Source: Patiria pectinifera (Eukaryota > Echinodermata > Asteroidea > Valvatida > Asterinidae). From it: DNA of 64,000 nucleotides. The notes below the pieces were generated by a model. The model worked only from the letters and a program-made list of their open reading frames with translations. It did not search any database and was not told where the DNA came from. Position numbers and translations under genes: made by a program. The stretch lies in assembly GCA_029964075.1 (NCBI GenBank), contig CM057140.1:12728643-12792642 (forward strand), read 5' to 3'. This document shows, piece by piece, positions 1-11,504 of the stretch (position 1 is its first letter; each line of letters opens with the position of its first letter).

Positions 1-3000
1 CAGTACGAGAACGCCTCCATGGCCTCCATCACAACGTCCGGCTCCACCGGTTCCTTTGAATCGTTCACCGACCAGTCCTCAAAATCTTCTACTCTGTAAG
101 ACAATTTTACCTTCTTGCTTTTAACATGATAAATGACACTATTGCTACATGAGTGCTTTTTGCTTTAACATTTTTTTAAAATCTGATGACTTTTTATAGC
201 CAATAATTTTCTTTCAGTGTGTCCACTAGATGTGGTAAAATGCTAACAAATACCCCAAATATAACAGTTCCTGATTGATCAGGGGTTTTTTTGGCAGAGT
301 GAAATCTTTCTATTTGTTTTAATATTAGTATTTTTAATATTATTTCAAATTCCTCGTAGAATGTGAATGATTAGGAAGGGTTTAGGATTAACTACATGTA
401 CTTTACCTCATGCATATTCATGATGAGCCGAATCTGTACTTCTCCATTTAACATCACGTGCCAGCCATGTTGCTGTTTGACATGTTTATCAAGTTCACGC
501 AAGGATTCACGATGAAATGTTGGTGCATATGCATGAGGTATAGTAAAACAAATTTAAAAGAACATGGTTTATTTCGGGTGAACAGCCATAAGTAGCTCCC
601 CTCGGTATTGGAAGTTGAAAAACTAGTTCCCTCAAATGCCTCACATCAACTATCCGGCTGAAACCATGTTACATTTGTATATTATGTCCCTCTTTCCCTG
701 CCCGACCATGCAGCATCCCGGAAGATGACACAGACCTGGGAGGCTACGCAACCATCAAACCGGTCTTCAAACCCGCCGGCATCCGACCCGAGATCCTGAA
801 AAGGCGAGAAGCCGAGTACACCTTTCCCCACAACTTCCGTGTCTTTGTTGGGACGTGGAACGTGAACGGCCAGACGGCGTCGGAGGATCTGGGTCCCTGG
901 CTCAACGTGGACGAGAAACAGGCAGACATCTATGCCATCGGGTTCCAGGAGCTAGACCTGAGCAAGGAGGCATTCTTGTTCAACGATTCGGTTAGGGAGG
1001 ATGAGTGGAACAAGGCTATAGAGAAGACGTTGAGCCGGGTCGGTGCCTACATCCAGGTATGACTGTAGTTGCCCTTCAGGCAGGGCTGCGTGGAATCTAG
1101 TTGCCAAAATTTCATTTTCAGTTGCCCAATAAAAAACTTTTTATGTTGCCCGAAACTGATGGCCAAATCCTAATAATGTACATGGCTGCTTTAGCTGAAG
1201 TGGCTCAGGGCTTGCAGAATTGGCTGTCCGACGTCCCGGGACAACCAAAATATTTTACACTTTGCTGCTGCGCTATCGCCATTTTGCAAGCGTGCGTGGC
1301 CGGCTGGTAGTGGCCGGCTGGCAGTGGCCGACCGTGGCTGCGTACGTGTGCACAGTACCCGCGCTCTGCGCCGTGCTGGTACATGGTGTATATTATTGGA
1401 AAACTCACGTACGCACATGCGTGCCCACGCTGCCGCGCCTACACACATTATGTACGCGAAACGTTACTGAATGATGTAGCCGGACCGTATGTACAGATTG
1501 AGATTGGCCGCTAATCTGTTTTGGCTGGCGCCCTTTATTGGAACAGCAAGATCATAACCATGGGTACGCGGTTGACTCGATGTGCTCTCTTGTTTGTGTA
1601 CGGAGATAACCTCCAAACTGTTGAACACAACCTCCGAACTGTTCTTCATTTCTGCCTCGATTTCAGGTCAAGCTGATTCGGTTGGTTGGAATGATGCTAC
1701 TGGTCTTCGCCAAGGAGAGGCACGCCCCTTTCATCCAAAACGTCATCGCCGACACCGTGGGCACGGGCATCATGGGTAAAATGGTGAGCAGAATTTTCGA
1801 GAAATCAACAGGGCTTTGATTTGGGTTGCTTTTGTGCCCCAACACGTCTGTCTTGCTAGTAGGGTGGTTCCCAGACCAGGAGCTTAAGTGCTCAAAACGA
1901 TGCAAAAGAAGATCAGGCCAACTTTACTCACACTTTAGCCAGCACTTTTCTCCAAAACTTTCATTGGGCCAAGAAAAGGTCCTCAGTATTTCACCAAGTT
2001 TGAAGATTCAATTCAATTTTGAAAGGAGACTTTTTTTCAATCTCTGGCAGTGGCTTGCACAAGAGAGGGAAGTCAAGTGGTTTCAAAATGAGGCTGAAGA
2101 CTAGACTTGTACATGTCCATCCATGGTCCAACTTTTTGACAAGACTGACTTCTCCGTTCACTGCCATTAGTCTGGTGCCTGACTATTGAGAAATGTGTAG
2201 AATAAGTGACCTAGTACGCGACATTCTAATTTTTTCTGTTGGTACAGTCAGCTGACAGTTGAGTGTTGCAGTACTGAAGAGTTGTTGGACTGGTTGTTTC
2301 AGGTGCCGGTCTATTTTCTTGTATTGCATGCTTTCAGTACCTTAAGTTTTTGGGACTCTCGTATACAGTATTGAGAGTCCCAAATTTTCAGACTAGGTGG
2401 TTCCCAGTTCATCTTAAAGCGGTTGATTTTGGCCATTGATTCATTGCATTTAGGGTAACAAAGGAGGTGTGGCGGTGAGGTTCGATTTCCACAACACGTC
2501 CTTCTGCTTCGTCAACTCTCACCTGGCAGCTCACATGGAGGAATTCGAGCGAAGGAACCAGGTAGGGAGATTTTTTCCTCCAAAGTCCTACTTAAGTTTT
2601 TATTAGTCGAAAAGTTTGATCCTTCTGTCCCCTAACTTTTCGCCTGGGTCTGCCTGAAAGCCTCAGACTCGCACCACGTCCATACAACAAAGTTCACATA
2701 TCTTTGCTTTTTATTCTTGCAGGATTACAGTGACATCTGTAGCAGAATGAAGTTCGAGCTTGCTTCGCATCGGCAGCCGTTATCCATCAGAAAAGGCCAC
2801 GAGTGAGTTTCGATTTGTTTTATTAGCTATCAGAAGAACTGCTATTATAAGTTGTAGTTAAGTCAATCACAAGTCATTTTCATGTCACAAGTCCGTCACT
2901 GGGGGTTGTTGAGACGGAGGGCTATCTCTGAAGATAGCTCCGGAGCTAGCTAGCTCCACCCAAAATAGTTGTCATTTTAGACGCTACTTAAATCTGCCTC

Positions 3001-6000
3001 TGGAGCTATCTATATGACTTGTGATTGGCTTGTGAAGACTTGTGACTGACTTGTGATTCACATCTGATTGACTTTTGATTTGGCTTGAGATGACTTGTGA
3101 TTGGCATGTGATTAGTCTTGAGATTTGGCTTGTGATAATTTGTGATTGGCTTGTGATAGTTTGTGATTGGCTTGTGATTTGGCTTGTGATGGCTTGTGAT
3201 GACTTGTGATTGGCATGTGATTACTTGTGATTGGCATGGGATTTAGCTTGTGATTGGCTTGTGATTTGGCATCTGATGGCTTGTGATTGGCTTGTGATTT
3301 GGCCTCTGATGGCTCGGGATTGGCTTGTAATTTGGCTTTCAATGACTTCATAACACCTCTGCCGGGAGGGTTAGGTTTGAACTTCTGTCAAAAAGATTAT
3401 TCACTGCTTCAATAATATTTAATTCTCTACAAAGATTCAACTTCGGCCTTGGATCATTGCCACAAAAGAAATTCTATGTTTTCATCTGATCATTGTCCAA
3501 CCTTTCTTCCGTTTTCCCAGGGTTATCATATGGATGGGTGATCTGAACTATCGCATCAGTGACCTGTCCGTCGACGTCGTGAAGGTTCATATCGACAGTG
3601 GAGACTTCAAACAGCTCAGAGAGTATGACCAAGTATGTGTACATGTTTTTGTTCACACTAAAGCCACTTTCAAATGATGGCTCTGTTTGCAGCTTTGACA
3701 TCATTCTAGGCTCCAGGATCATTTTCTAAATATTTTACTCGTAAAACAACAGGAAATATTCCAAACTTTGACCTCAAATTATTTTGGTTTTTTTTGTTGT
3801 ATCTGAAAATGTAGCTACATTGCATTAACACGTCACATTATTTTGGGTCCTGAATTTATGAAGCTAAAGTCTAAAGCCACTGCTGCAAACACAGCCAAGG
3901 TTTGGCAAACGCCATAGGTGTGCGGGTGTGTTAAATGCTAATTCATGTTTGCATATTCATGAGCAAAACAGTGATGTCATCACAGGTGAAAGTTTCAGTC
4001 ATACAACTGCTCGAGTGGAAATCATTACCAGAAATGTGATTGCACTTTTAAGGCACTGCTTTAGTTCATGCATAAGCCATACTTCATCCACTGTCTTCTG
4101 CATTTTATCAGCTGTACAGACAACTTAGGATAGAAAAAGTATTCAAAGGATTTAAGGAGGGAGCGATCACGTTCAAACCGACCTACAAGTACGACCCTGG
4201 CACCGACAATTGGGACACGAGGTAAAGATGGAATAGACTGTTGGTTTTAAATGAATTGATATTATCTACTTTAGGAAAAATCCTTGTTGATTGATAATAT
4301 ATCAAACTGATTTTTTTTCTTCTTTTGTACATGTTTTGATATACAGGGGGAGTCAAAAAAAGGAAACCCAAATAGCAGGACCATTGAAGTTCATCATGTA
4401 GCACTTTAAAAATCTAGGATATGAAAGCCCAACTAATAAGCTTTCTTTTAGTACAAGAATCGTTCAAATCGCTCATATACTTTTCAAGTTACGGAACTTT
4501 AAACACTAACACCGTTTTAAAATGCTGTCCACGGATCACCGAAAAGGTAAGTGTTCTTTCAGTGAAACAATTTCGTATTGCTGAAAGAACGCTTGGCTTT
4601 TTTTGCTTAGAGATTTCAGATGTTGTCTAAGCTTCTGTGTCATTGATGATTCTATCTCTGTCCGTCCTGCTCAGTGAGAAGCAGAGAGTTCCCGCCTGGT
4701 GCGATCGCATCCTGTACCTGGGATCCAACATCAAGCAACTCGTCTACCGCAGCCACAGCAAGTGCAAACTCAGCGACCACAAGCCAGTCAGCAGTCTCTT
4801 CGATATTCAGGTATCTCGTCCATAATTATGAAAAGAAAAACGTGTAGAGCAACAGTGTAATCCAAACTGACACTCACATGTGTGTCAAAACTCAGACCAT
4901 TCCCTGAATCTTAGGGAACACTCCATTGGGAATGCAGAATGTTCCAATATTTTTTTATATTTTTTTTAACACAAAGTGTTTCCAAATTTGCTTCAACCCT
5001 AATCCTGCCAGAGGTAACACAGTGCATCAGGTGGAAAAGGCTGATGCACTTGGATGAATTTAGCTACCAACACCAAGACATAAACGGCCACTCCTGAGAC
5101 AGTGAGAGCTAGTCCCATTGAACAATGCCACAGTTGTAGCCTGCTGCAGTTGGTGACCACAGACTCTGAGGCAGTTTGGCCTTGAGACTTTCGACCTGAT
5201 GGATCTTGCTGCACTGGGCAGGCTTGTCACTTGTAGTGTAGGGCCCCTGTTTTGTTTCGATCAAATTAGGATCAAGATTGATGCCACTTCAGTGGTTGTG
5301 TACATGACTGCCTTTGGCAGGGTTTCTAGCCAAAATACCCTGGAGGGTTAGGGTTAAACAAATTGAAGTTGACAGTAAGTACATAAAAAAGACTAATTTA
5401 GCCCTTTACACCATCCAAATCTCCTAGCTTGACTGGGTCAAACCCTGAGATATTGAGAACCCCTTTCCACGCTAGCAAGACTCCAACACGGCTTCTATGC
5501 ATGGGTCCGGTACTCTACACGGGTCGGGGTTTGCCAGGCTCTACCCGGGTAGAAAGTACAAAATCTACGGCTGAACTATAAACAAGTGTGACGGTGTGCC
5601 TGGCCAACTTGTATTTGTCAGGCCCTTGTTCTGCAAGGATTCACAAGTTCTGTTTTTCTTTTATTAGGTGAAGGTTGTTGACGAGAAGAAGTTCAAGCAG
5701 GTGGTTGAGGAAGAGATCCGCAAACTTGACCGGCAAGAGAACGACGCGCTACCTCAGGTGGCCCTCAGCCTCAACCATGTAAGATCGCTTTGTAGTATAC
5801 CGCTTTAAACCCAAATCTCAAAGTGCGCTAGGATTATTAGCCAGCAGACCAGTTTTCTGCAGCAGCTCAAGATCAGCGCAGTCTGGTCATTGTCCTTGCA
5901 AGTACCCATCTGTACTTCTGCGGGGCTGCCAGCTTTGAGTAAGAGCTGAAAGTGAGAATTTGGTAATGGAGCTTGATCAGAACCAATCCAAGCGCAATGT

Positions 6001-9000
6001 GGGATTCTGGGCCCGCTGAAGGGCCCCAGAAAATTTTGGATTCTATAGACGCTCTTTGGTGCGATCGGAGGCAGTTTCTGACCACTCTTACCAATTTTAA
6101 TTTTTTTTGCAAAAGATGATCAATTTAATATCATTTTTTGAGTTTGGAGTCAATGTCTCGATTATTTCATTTTTATTTAGGCCCGTATATTTGTTATATT
6201 TTTTATTAAGCTTAATTTTTGGGGGCATGAGAAATCCTTTGAGAGCATGAGAATAATGCGCGAGTCTCACACTCGATACGTGAGAGTTGGCAGGCCTGAC
6301 TTCTTGGTGGAGAGAGGCAATTGAAGTCAAATGTCTTGCCCAAGAACACAAGCACTATGTTTCCTGGGTGAAGAGAAACAAATTGGGTAAAATGGCTTGC
6401 CCAGGGACACGACATGTTGCCAGCAGCTGTATTCCATCTGAGAGAGTGCGTGTCAAATGTGAAACACATTCTGACTACTTGAAATCAGACTCTTTGTCTA
6501 ATACTGGAGACGTTTTACTCCTTCCCGTAACAGTTGGAGTTTAAGGACGTGCGCTACATGGAACCCCAGACACTGACGTTGGACGTGGCCAACGTCGGTC
6601 AGGTCAACACGGTGGCCAAGTTTGTCAACAAACTGGAGGACAAGCACTTCTGTAAAGATTGGCTGAAGGTGGAACCCGTCGAAGTATTCATGATGCCAGG
6701 TATTGTAACGTACATTTTCGTTACACAATTTGGATCTGTCAATGAATTGGTCTGTTCGCCGTTTACGATGTCGTCTCAAAAACTGGAACTTATTTCTTGT
6801 TTTCTGGCTGGTTGCACATAAGCCAAAGTTCCCTTTCAAATTGTGAAATATGCCAATCGCAAGCACAGACATTTTTGTGACGTACTTTAGCAGAGATTAT
6901 TCACTTCAGATGATCAGGGGCGGATTGCAGTACCACGGTCTTAGTCGGCTGGCTTAACCAGTCTGATTTTAGCCAGGCATCGCTCCTAGACGGTCTTGGT
7001 TAAGACACCAAGCTAATAGCACATTGCGATAAGCCTGTCTTTACTAAGCCTGCTTAGAGTAATGATTCACAAACAAACAATCTGTGGTTGCGCGCTGATG
7101 AGATGTGGTGCTCATCACGCGCCGTAATGCTGGAGAGACTGCCCGATTTTTTGGTTCGTCTGATTTGAATCATGTGAAATCAAATCTGTCAATGTCAAGA
7201 AAATTGTACTTGCAGCGCACCCCAGTGGCATATTTCTCTAAAAGATTCCTTCTTTCTTGGCAAATTTTCTCTCCGTGCAGTATTCTTCTATTTAAATTAT
7301 CAAACACTTATCAACTCAAAATATATTCTGGGAAAAGAATATTTCAACACACCGATGAATTAACCCTTACCGAACTCAACCCATCAAAGTTCAACAGCAG
7401 GTTTTTGTTTAAATTTGTTGGGATAGGTACTGTACCCCTATACGGATGGTCTTTTACACTGGGGTTGGCATACCTCCAGAAACTAAGTCCAACAGTGTGT
7501 GTGTACAATTTCCCATGTGGGTGTTGGAATTTGCCAGAATGGGTATGGTTCCTAGTAAATTAGGCTGGGGAGTTAGGGTTAATAAAGTCCCAACTATAGA
7601 CCATTTTAAGCCAGCCCAACACAGGCTAATTATTTGAAGACTGTCTTAATACTTAGACCGTGTCATTGCAATGGTCTAACTTATAGACTGATTGATAACC
7701 AGAGCTGTAAGACTGTCTAATGCGCATCGACAGCTTTAAGACCGGTTTATTGCAATCCGCCCTGCCCAGAGCTATGATTTGGTCTTGTTTTAACCCCTGT
7801 CTCGGAATAAATGGACCCTTTCTGTTCATTTTTTTCTTTTTCTTTCAGCGGACACGATGGAACTTTCACTCACAGTACAAGTAGACAAGAACACAGCAGC
7901 TGCTCTGAACTCAGGGGAAGATACATTGGAGGACATTCTGGTCTTCCACCTGGACAACGGCAAAGATTATTACATATCCTTTAACTTTTGGTTACTTAGT
8001 AAGAGACTGAAACAACTGGTACAATCAAGGACCTGCTAAGCATTGAAATTTGCTAAGCTCAGAAATGAATAACTTAGAGAAAAAAATTAAAGTTTCCAAC
8101 CAAAATGTCATGTGTATATTTGCGTGTGGGTATCAACCAAATGTCTGTTTGACCTGAGCTAAATTGTGATGCGCTCAAGCTAAATGAGTCGTTTGTCGGG
8201 AACTTTCATTTGGAGATACAGGCCAAAATAGGGCCACTTCATCACATCACTTCATCACATCTCTTGGTGTTCCGACTTCCGTAGTTTTTTTTAACTAAAG
8301 ATGGTACCAGCATGCGGTTTTCACATCAGTAATGCTGAGATTAGGCTCTTTTCAAAACTGTAAAAAAAAAATTAGTGACCAGGGTCAACAAACTACTCAT
8401 TTAGCTTGATCGCGTCACAAGTTTCCAATCAAGCCACGATAATTGTCTGCCAATTTGCCATGCACTTTGGAAACATTTTGAGAAGGAAAAAACCTGACAA
8501 CTCTGCACTCAAAATCTGACGGCTGTCTTTCATCGGGAAAACTACTCTACAACCGGTGATAAAATATTCTGTAGACCAAATGGGTTTGAGAAATTCCTGG
8601 TTAAATTTGAGAAACTTGGGGCCTACTCACCAAACCATGCCAACTTCTTTGTGCATACATCAGTCTCCATATACACCAAGTTCAGCAATGTGAAATTTCT
8701 GTGCAGGGCAGTACACTCAATATTGAATAGACATGACATATAATAACGTCATACTTTGTTTACATGTGTGCTTTCGTGTGGGAGCTTGGTGGCTCCGCAC
8801 TTGTAAACAAAGCATGATGTCATTACAAATGAGGAATATTTACGTTCCCCCGACGCAAATGGTCCTAAATTCAAAGTAGCGAGTTCAGCGTTGTTAAATT
8901 CTGTGAAGGGCAGTGTGTCTCCGGAATATTTATGTCTCCCCGATGCGAAAATTCCATCATGAAAAGTAGTGAGTTTAGTGAAATCAACTCTAGGTTGTAT

Positions 9001-11504
9001 TATTTTCTTAACTTGGCCACACATCACAGTCAGCGGTAACTACACCCCTAGCAGCTTCGGTGCGTCCATCGAGGCATTGGTCCAGATGCATGGCGTGATC
9101 GGCGAGATGTCTCCCGAGGAGATCAAGAAATTGGAGGCGGGGACTGGGGGGGAGGAAGCCAGGGGGGCCGACACCTTCGAGAGGTTCGACATTCCTAAGG
9201 AGATCTGGATGCTGGTGGATCATCTCTTCCGGAACGCGACCAAAACGGTAAGCTTGGGTGCGGTATGAAGGCGCCGTGCAGAAGTACCCCCTCAACGGTG
9301 AGAAAGGGAGAGTTGGGGGAGACCACTGGGAGAGACATTCGAGTGCATTGCCGATGACGCCTGAAGCTCACGCAAAGACGCTATGGCTTTGTGGTCATTC
9401 AGAATATAAGTCGTGCGTACTGTGTGTTTCCTGTACTTTGGGCTCTCAAAAGTGGTAAAAAAGCGCCCTCTATGTTTGCGCACGGATCCCATACCGTTGT
9501 TGCAATTGGAGTGAGTCACAAGACATTGACAAGACAAGACAATATCTTAGTGGAATTGTTGTGCATTTTCTTCCTGAGGGCATGAATTTAGGTTTTATGA
9601 AATATGGACTCATTGGTGGTATTGCGCATGCTCATGCATAGATAATTAGGAGAGGGACCGGTCACGTGAGAGGGTTTAACCAATAAAAGGGGAAAAGAGT
9701 CCAATTTTCATACGAGTCCGATTTTCATATGACACCGGAACGTCATCAGGCCCTCTTAATTTGGTAGATTTGTATATTTCAGGTCAATCCAGTCAGTAAG
9801 CAGTTTGCAGCAGTTGAATTCATTTTCGTTTATTATGTCTTCAGGAGAATCTGTTCAGCGAGGAAGGCTTGCATAAAGACGTCCTGACCATCAGGGACAG
9901 CCTGGATATTGGAATGCCGGAGGAAATGCGTATCCTTTTTTCTTCTGAAAAAAAAAATCTTTTGCTTTTTTGACAGTATTGAAATTGATCGCGAGCCATC
10001 CAGCCCCAGTCACTTATTTGTTTGAGCACTTGGTTCTTAGAGCAATATAATTTTGGTTTGTGGTCATTCAAAATAAAGTTTGAAGATTTTCTTAATGTAT
10101 GAAACCTTTTATAAAAGCTGGTATTAATTCACGAGCCATCTAGCCCCAGTCACTTATTTGTTTGAGCATTTGGTTCTTAGAGCTGTTGTTTTTGTATTGG
10201 TCATTTGAAATAAACTTTTGAAGATTTCCTTAATGTGTGAAACCTTTTAGCTGGTAACGTGCATTCTGTTGCTGAGACCCTTCTCATGTTCCTGGAGTCG
10301 CTGAGGGAACCAGTCATTCCGTACAAGTACTACAACAAGTGCCTAGAATGCGCCAACAACTTCATGCTGTGTAAACAGGTATGTTCAACTCACGGAATAC
10401 AATTTTTTCTTTTCCATTTTTATCACTTTTCCTGATCTTTGTGTTTAAAGTTGTAAAGAAAACTTTCAGTGGATTCAAAACCAGGAACGAAACTAGTAGA
10501 ATGTAAAGTGAAAAAACATGGATTTGGTGTAAATGACAAATTGGCAGCCCCAAAACTTTGAAATACAGGGTGAGTAAAAAAAATGAACCCTAAATGTCGG
10601 GACCATTGTTTTAGTGAAGCTCTCCATGTAGCACTTTCAAAATCTAGGATATGAAAGCCCAATTGATAATCTTTCTTTTAGTACAAGAATCATTCAAATC
10701 ACTCATGTACTTTTTAAGTTATGGAATTTTAAACACAACCGCCGTTTTAAGGTTCTGTCCACGGATCACAAAAAAGTTGAGTGTTCTTTCTGCAAAACGG
10801 AAACAAATCGCATACGGATGTGTGTGAATTGTTTTCATTTTGCTGAAAGAATGCACACTTTTTTAGTGATCCTTGGACAGAACTTTAAAACGGTGGTTGA
10901 GTTTAAAACTCCTAAAAGTCCTATGGAATACACCTCCTAAATTTAATTGTCATTTTTTCAACATTTCCAACAATTGTTGGTTTCAGATTTCTTAAGCTGG
11001 TTTAAAAATGTGTGTCTGTCCTTTTTTCTTTTCATTTCTAGGTTTTAAGTCAAATTCCAAGAAGCCATCGCAACGTCTTCAAGTATCTTGCAGCGTTCAT
11101 CCGGGAACTCCTAATGTTCAGCGATGAGAATAAACTAGACACAAAGACACTGGGTAAGATTTGGAACACCTTTTTTTTTTTCCATTTTTTTTTTTTTTTT
11201 CCATTTCTTTTTCTACTTTCATTCATGTGACCAATTCATGTTTGCAATTTCACAATTCATAAATCACATTAAATGGTGAAGGTCCATTAAATGAAATTTT
11301 TTTAACGTGTGAACGTGAATATAAATCAGAATTGTTTTTGTTTTAAATCTCTCTGCAGCTACTGTATTTGGCGAAATCTTCCTGAGAGCGCCCCCTAGTG
11401 AGCGCGAAGCAAGCCTGGGTAAAGGCAGGGCCCACATGCAGCAGATATCGCGCAAGAAAGCCACGTTTGTCTACCAGTTCATCATCAACGAATACGACGA
11501 GTGA
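1..11504 (+). CDS. OCRL: Inositol polyphosphate 5-phosphatase, OCRL/INPP5B type (5'-partial, 16 exons)
   Basis: Removes the 5-phosphate from PI(4,5)P2 and related phosphoinositides on endosomes and Golgi (family knowledge). Exons: 1-95, 714-1056, 1667-1783, 2454-2561, 2723-2802, 3521-3632, 4112-4221, 4675-4810, 5668-5778, 6534-6699, 7849-7973, 9023-9247, 9845-9929, 10251-10378, 11042-11153, 11359-11504 (stop 11502-11504). They join in one open frame of 732 residues. Vertebrate relatives have about 900-990, so the N-terminal PH part lies before base 1. Visible order: Ser/Thr-rich linker, catalytic 5-phosphatase domain (GTWNVNG at partial residues 78-84, WMGDLNYR at 252-259, PAWCDRI at 328-334, SDHKPV at 355-360), ASH domain (about 368-510), and a RhoGAP-like domain (about 555-732) in which I see no arginine finger, as is usual for this pair. 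The C-terminus (NEYDE) has no CaaX box. INPP5B ends in one and OCRL does not, so OCRL is preferred, although a single pre-duplication gene is possible. The introns between exons 11/12 and 13/14 are U12-type. Confidence 0.93.
3013..3345 (+). repeat. 11-bp minisatellite (ATTGGCTTGTG unit) in a phosphatase intron
   Basis: Degenerate tandem units of 11 bp read GATTGGCTTGT or its variants. This is the reverse complement of the CACAAGTCAAT unit seen at 30418-30935 and 36268-36655. It lies in the intron between exons 5 and 6. Confidence 0.85.
4344..4605 (+). repeat. Interspersed repeat, family R1 (copy 1)
   Basis: Begins TACAGGGGGAGTCAAAAAAA and shares a long run of similarity with 10565-10875 (TCTAGGATATGAAAGCCCAA, TTTCTTTTAGTACAAGAATC, GTCCACGGATCAC). 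It lies in the intron between exons 7 and 8. No coding capacity is seen. Confidence 0.75.
4992..5357 (+). mobile_element. Probable piggyBac-like MITE (degraded 5' end)
   Basis: The right end is GGGTTAGGG followed by TTAA (5354-5357). The left end is a decayed TTCAACCCTAATCC. The terminal pattern matches the TTAA-CCCTAAC family seen elsewhere in the window. The interior (5020-5230) resembles 20160-20340, so the element shares material with another repeat. Confidence 0.55.
6285..6460 (-). repeat. tRNA-derived SINE fragment (CTTGGGCAAG core type)
   Basis: Contains TGTCTTGCCCAAGAACACAA and a second GGCTTGCCCAGGGACACGAC, the antisense core also present at 12085-12440 and 27245-27390. It lies in a phosphatase intron and no tRNA-like head is recognisable here. 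Confidence 0.6.
6914..7767 (+). mobile_element. Non-autonomous DNA transposon with CAGGGGCGGATTGCA termini, carrying a nested MITE
   Basis: The left end CAGGGGCGGATTGCAGTA...GGTCTTA is mirrored at the right end by TAAGACC...TGCAATCCGCCCTG (7740-7767). The CAGGG(G)CGG terminus resembles hAT elements, but I see no clear target duplication. There is no transposase frame. A TTAA-flanked MITE (7360-7582) sits inside it and is therefore younger. The element lies in the intron between exons 10 and 11. Confidence 0.7.
7360..7582 (+). mobile_element. piggyBac-like MITE (TTAA target duplication)
   Basis: Flanked by TTAA on both sides. The ends are CCCTTACCGAACTC and GGGGAGTTAGGG. Closely related to 26463-26678, with which it shares AACTCAACCCATCAAA and ATGGGTATGGTTCCTAGTAA. 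TTAA duplication with CCCT-type termini is the hallmark of piggyBac-type elements. Confidence 0.75.
7974..9022 (+). other. U12-type AT-AC intron in the phosphatase gene
   Basis: Exon 11 ends in ...GKDYY. The next bases are ATATCCTTT, the classic U12 AT-AC donor, and no usable GT donor keeps the family alignment. Near the 3' end lies TTTCTTAAC (9004-9012), a close match to the U12 branch site, about 10 bases before the intron ends in AC (9021-9022). Splicing there gives DYY-ITVSGNY, matching the ...DY.LTISGNY stretch of OCRL/INPP5B. A GT-AG alternative (GTAAGA at 8000) would insert about eight unrelated residues. The intron also holds an inverted repeat (8741-8825) and degenerate repeats (8675-8985). 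Confidence 0.85.
8741..8825. repeat. Inverted repeat inside the AT-AC intron
   Basis: The arms TAATAACGTCATACTTTGTT TACA (8741-8764) and TGTAAACAAAG CATGATGTCATTA (8802-8825) are near-perfect inverted copies around a 37-base loop. The flanking 8675-8985 holds degenerate direct repeats containing GGAATATTTA and AAAGTAG.GAGTT. Confidence 0.7.
9270..9500 (+). repeat. Interspersed repeat, family R2 (copy 1)
   Basis: Shares AAGTACCCCCTCAACGG, GAAAGGGAGAGTTGGGG, CTATGGCTTTG and AGCGCCCTCTATG with 19898-20160 and 44390-45090. It starts a few bases after the exon-12 donor. Function is unknown; it is likely an old transposon derivative. Confidence 0.7.
9930..10250 (+). other. U12-type GT-AG intron in the phosphatase gene
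   Basis: The donor reads GTATCCTTTT, the U12 GT-AG consensus. Near the 3' end is TTCCTTAAT (10226-10234), matching the U12 branch-site consensus, about 16 bases before the acceptor AG at 10249-10250. The joined frame reads ...[15 protein letters not shown], as expected for the RhoGAP-like domain. The last part of the intron is tandemly duplicated (see 9991-10262). Confidence 0.85.
9991..10262 (+). repeat. Tandem duplication of the U12 intron 3' region (about 140-bp period)
   Basis: Two copies start with CGAGCCATC (9992 and 10132) and run through the branch-site and acceptor region. Copy 2 ends in the functional TTCCTTAAT...CCTTTTAG-CTGGTAA. Copy 1 carries the decayed counterpart TTTCTTAAT...CCTTTTATAAAAG-CTGGTAT, so it includes the first bases of the following exon. 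The upstream copy is therefore a relic or decoy 3' splice region. Confidence 0.8.
10565..10920 (+). repeat. Interspersed repeat, family R1 (copy 2, with a foldback part)
   Basis: Same family as 4344-4605, in a later intron of the same gene. This copy continues into an inverted repeat: GTTTTAAGGTTCTGTCCACG at 10743-10762 is mirrored by GGACAGAACTTTAAAACGG near 10873-10891. A DNA-transposon derivative is likely. Confidence 0.7.

Noticed and set aside
7105-7563. 152-codon plus-strand frame in a phosphatase intron
   Set aside because: Lies across a transposon and nested MITE. No recognisable domain.
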